64,000 nt of DNA from Opitutaceae bacterium (GTDB taxonomy: Bacteria > Verrucomicrobiota > Verrucomicrobiia > Opitutales > Opitutaceae): contig JAQUYL010000019.1 of the NCBI GenBank assembly GCA_028691845.1, positions 1 through 64,000 on the forward strand. Direction: 5' to 3'. Position 1 is the stretch's first letter. The number at the start of each line of letters is the position of its first letter. Shown in pieces: positions 62,701 to 64,000 of the stretch. The notes beneath the pieces are model-generated. The model worked only from the letters and a program-made list of their open reading frames with translations, searched no databases and was not told where the DNA came from. The position numbers and the translations under genes were made by a program.

Positions 62701-63166
62701 CGGAGAAAGTGGGCCGGACAGTCCGGCGTCTCCCGCCGCCGTCGACAGTTTTACGGCGCTGCGCAATGCGGAACGCGTCACCGGATCTGTGCCAAAGTTG
62801 CAGGCACGTCTGCCTGCAAAATATATTGGTGAAACCCGTTTGCGCATAGACTTTTACCGCCGTCTGGCGATGGCGGAAACCCCGGGCCAGGTGAAAAAAA
62901 TCGGAGACGAGCTGCGCGACCGATTCGGCAAGCCCAGCATGGAGGTGCGCGCACTCCTGCTCGTCACCGAAATACGGTGTCGTGCGGAACAAAAAAAACT
63001 GCTTTCCGTCGAAACGGATGGCAATCGACTCAAGTGTCGGCATCACACTGCCGGCTCACATGATTACATCCAATACCATCATCGGTTTCCCCGCTTGACC
63101 GCTCCTACCCCCCTTGCAAGGTTGAAAGAGATCATAATTTTTCTGCAAAATCTTCCGCAACCATGA
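59762..63166 (+). CDS. mfd: Transcription-repair coupling factor Mfd
   Basis: Displaces stalled RNA polymerase and recruits UvrA to damage. At 1134 residues it is full length. A UvrB-like N-terminal module (about 30-370, e.g. [33 protein letters not shown]) is followed by the RNA polymerase-interacting domain ([25 protein letters not shown]) and superfamily 2 translocase motifs: [90 protein letters not shown]. A C-terminal TRCF domain contains QAYAYLLLH and [19 protein letters not shown]. The start is TTG 59762; a GTG nine bases later is equally possible. Its stop overlaps the surA-like start. Confidence 0.95.
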   Translation: [1134 protein letters not shown]

Positions 63167-64000
63167 GTTGTTTCCGAGGTCTTCGTCCCCGCACCTGCGC
63201 CTTGGCGCTTTCCGCTCTGACGGCGTTTGGCATTTTTGCCACCGTGCGCGCCCAGACGCCCGCCACCCCCCCCTCGGATCGCATGAATCAGCGCTATGCC
63301 AACGGCATCGTAGCCATTGCTGAGGACAAGATCATTACCGTTGAGGATGTCCGCCGGGAACTCACTGCGTATCTGCCGGAGGTTCAACGGCAAAGCCTCA
63401 ATGAGAAGGAATTCTACGACAAACTGGAAGAGCTGCAGGACTCGATCATCCAGGCGCAGATCGACCGCGTTCTCATCGTCAAGGAATTCTACAAACCCAA
63501 GGATGGCGACGAAAGCAACCGCCGTCAGGTTCCGGCCAACATCATCGACAACGAGATCGCCGAAACCCTGATCGCACAATTTGATGGCGATCGCAGCAAA
63601 TACCTCGCATGGCTCCGCGCCCGTGGAATGTCCCAGAAGGAGTACCGGAAGGAAGTCGAAGAGGATATCATTTATAACTACATGCGGCAGCAGCAGGCGA
63701 GATCGGCCACCACGATCAGTCCGGTCAAAATCGAGGAGTTTTACAGCGAAAACAAGGAGAAGTTCTACCAGGAGGATCAGGTCCACCTGCGCTTGATTCA
63801 ATTCAGCCGCGGCCCCAACGACACTGACGACAATCTTCGCGCCAAAGCCATGGAGGTGGTCAACCTGCTCAAAGGAGGCGCTAAGTTCGAAGATCTGGCC
63901 AGACAATACGGTTCGGACTCCAAGCGCAACAAAGGCGGTGACTGGGGCTGGCAAAAACGCTCCGATCTAAAAAAGGAATTCAGCGAGGTGCTTTTCACGA
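63163..64000 (+). CDS. SurA-like peptidyl-prolyl isomerase/chaperone (truncated by window end)
   Basis: A secreted envelope chaperone; about 279 residues are visible and the gene runs off the window. The ATG at 63163 overlaps the mfd TGA (ATGA), so translation is coupled. A signal peptide (about 1-30: LALSALTAFGIFATVRAQ) precedes a SurA-N-like chaperone domain (ANGIVAIAEDKIITVEDVRRELTAYLPEV, then helices to about residue 190: IIDNEIAETLIAQFDGDRSKYLAWLRARGMSQKEYRKEVEEDIIYNYMR). A parvulin-type rotamase domain begins at about 205: VHLRLIQFSRGP, FEDLARQYGSDSKRNKGGDWGW. SurA helps outer membrane proteins fold. Confidence 0.88.
   Translation, partial: MSCFRGLRPRTCALALSALTAFGIFATVRAQTPATPPSDRMNQRYANGIVAIAEDKIITVEDVRRELTAYLPEVQRQSLNEKEFYDKLEELQDSIIQAQIDRVLIVKEFYKPKDGDESNRRQVPANIIDNEIAETLIAQFDGDRSKYLAWLRARGMSQKEYRKEVEEDIIYNYMRQQQARSATTISPVKIEEFYSENKEKFYQEDQVHLRLIQFSRGPNDTDDNLRAKAMEVVNLLKGGAKFEDLARQYGSDSKRNKGGDWGWQKRSDLKKEFSEVLFT

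Noticed and set aside
1..64000. CRISPR array, tRNA, rRNA, prophage or defence genes
   Set aside because: I looked for regular direct repeats, tRNA-like cloverleaf ends, phage structural genes and common defence signatures; none were seen.

Overview
The window is a GC-rich bacterial chromosome segment with mostly housekeeping genes. The best guess is a member of the Verrucomicrobiota, probably Opitutae-like. This is inferred from gene content (a DUF5069 protein, a UDPGP-type uridylyltransferase beside a long phosphosugar mutase, a GspA/GspB-like pair, an mfd-surA junction, an expanded PstS-like family) and from many start codons with no recognisable Shine-Dalgarno sequence. No rRNA, tRNA or CRISPR array was seen.

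Layout. 1-6.1 kb: a small BamE-like membrane protein, then a tandem minus-strand array of four PstS-like secreted binding proteins with no permease or ATPase, plus a decayed fifth copy between the second and third. 6.5-10.9 kb (minus): acyl-CoA synthetase, ribD-rdgB (overlapping) and a metallo-beta-lactamase-fold hydrolase. 11-15.5 kb (plus): alaS with a terminator, a broken PagL-like lipid A deacylase gene, and two small genes, one of them DUF5069. 15.6-24.3 kb: glycogen phosphorylase facing a minus-strand cluster ftsB-like, UDP-sugar pyrophosphorylase, phosphosugar mutase and a DUF4838 protein, which together link glycogen, glucose-1-phosphate and UDP-glucose. 24.4-30.1 kb: ExeA/GspA-like ATPase, GspB-like protein, ferritin, a polyprenyl glycosylphosphotransferase and an O-antigen ligase-like protein.

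30.2-31.5 kb is a complete but dead IS1182-type element with 15-bp inverted ends, flanking CTAG copies, a frameshift and an internal deletion. 31.5-38.9 kb: L-2-hydroxyglutarate oxidase, a lytic transglycosylase, fabG-acpP-fabF with a very strong terminator-like hairpin directly before the fabF start, ferredoxin-NADP reductase, scpA and thioredoxin. 38.9-43.5 kb (minus): menA with a membrane protein, and an acylphosphatase/ABC transporter/TPR-protein operon. 43.7-49.6 kb: a hypothetical gene, uvrB, a coiled-coil membrane protein with an AIM24-like C-terminus, and glutamate dehydrogenase. 49.6-50.05 kb holds the remains of a Na+/H+ antiporter-type gene. 50.4-56.3 kb: a GreA/GreB-like factor preceded by a 15-C tract, a nitronate monooxygenase-like enzyme, a B12-binding radical SAM protein and a Kef-type antiporter. 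56.5-64 kb (plus): ParA-like ATPase, two ABC-2 permeases with no ATPase nearby, rnc, mfd and a truncated SurA-like chaperone.

I found no defence island, prophage or biosynthetic cluster. The most unusual content is the PstS array and its relic, three hidden relics in apparently empty DNA (a PstS copy, a PagL-like deacylase, an antiporter), the acpP-fabF hairpin, the dead IS and the homopolymer at the Gre-like start.
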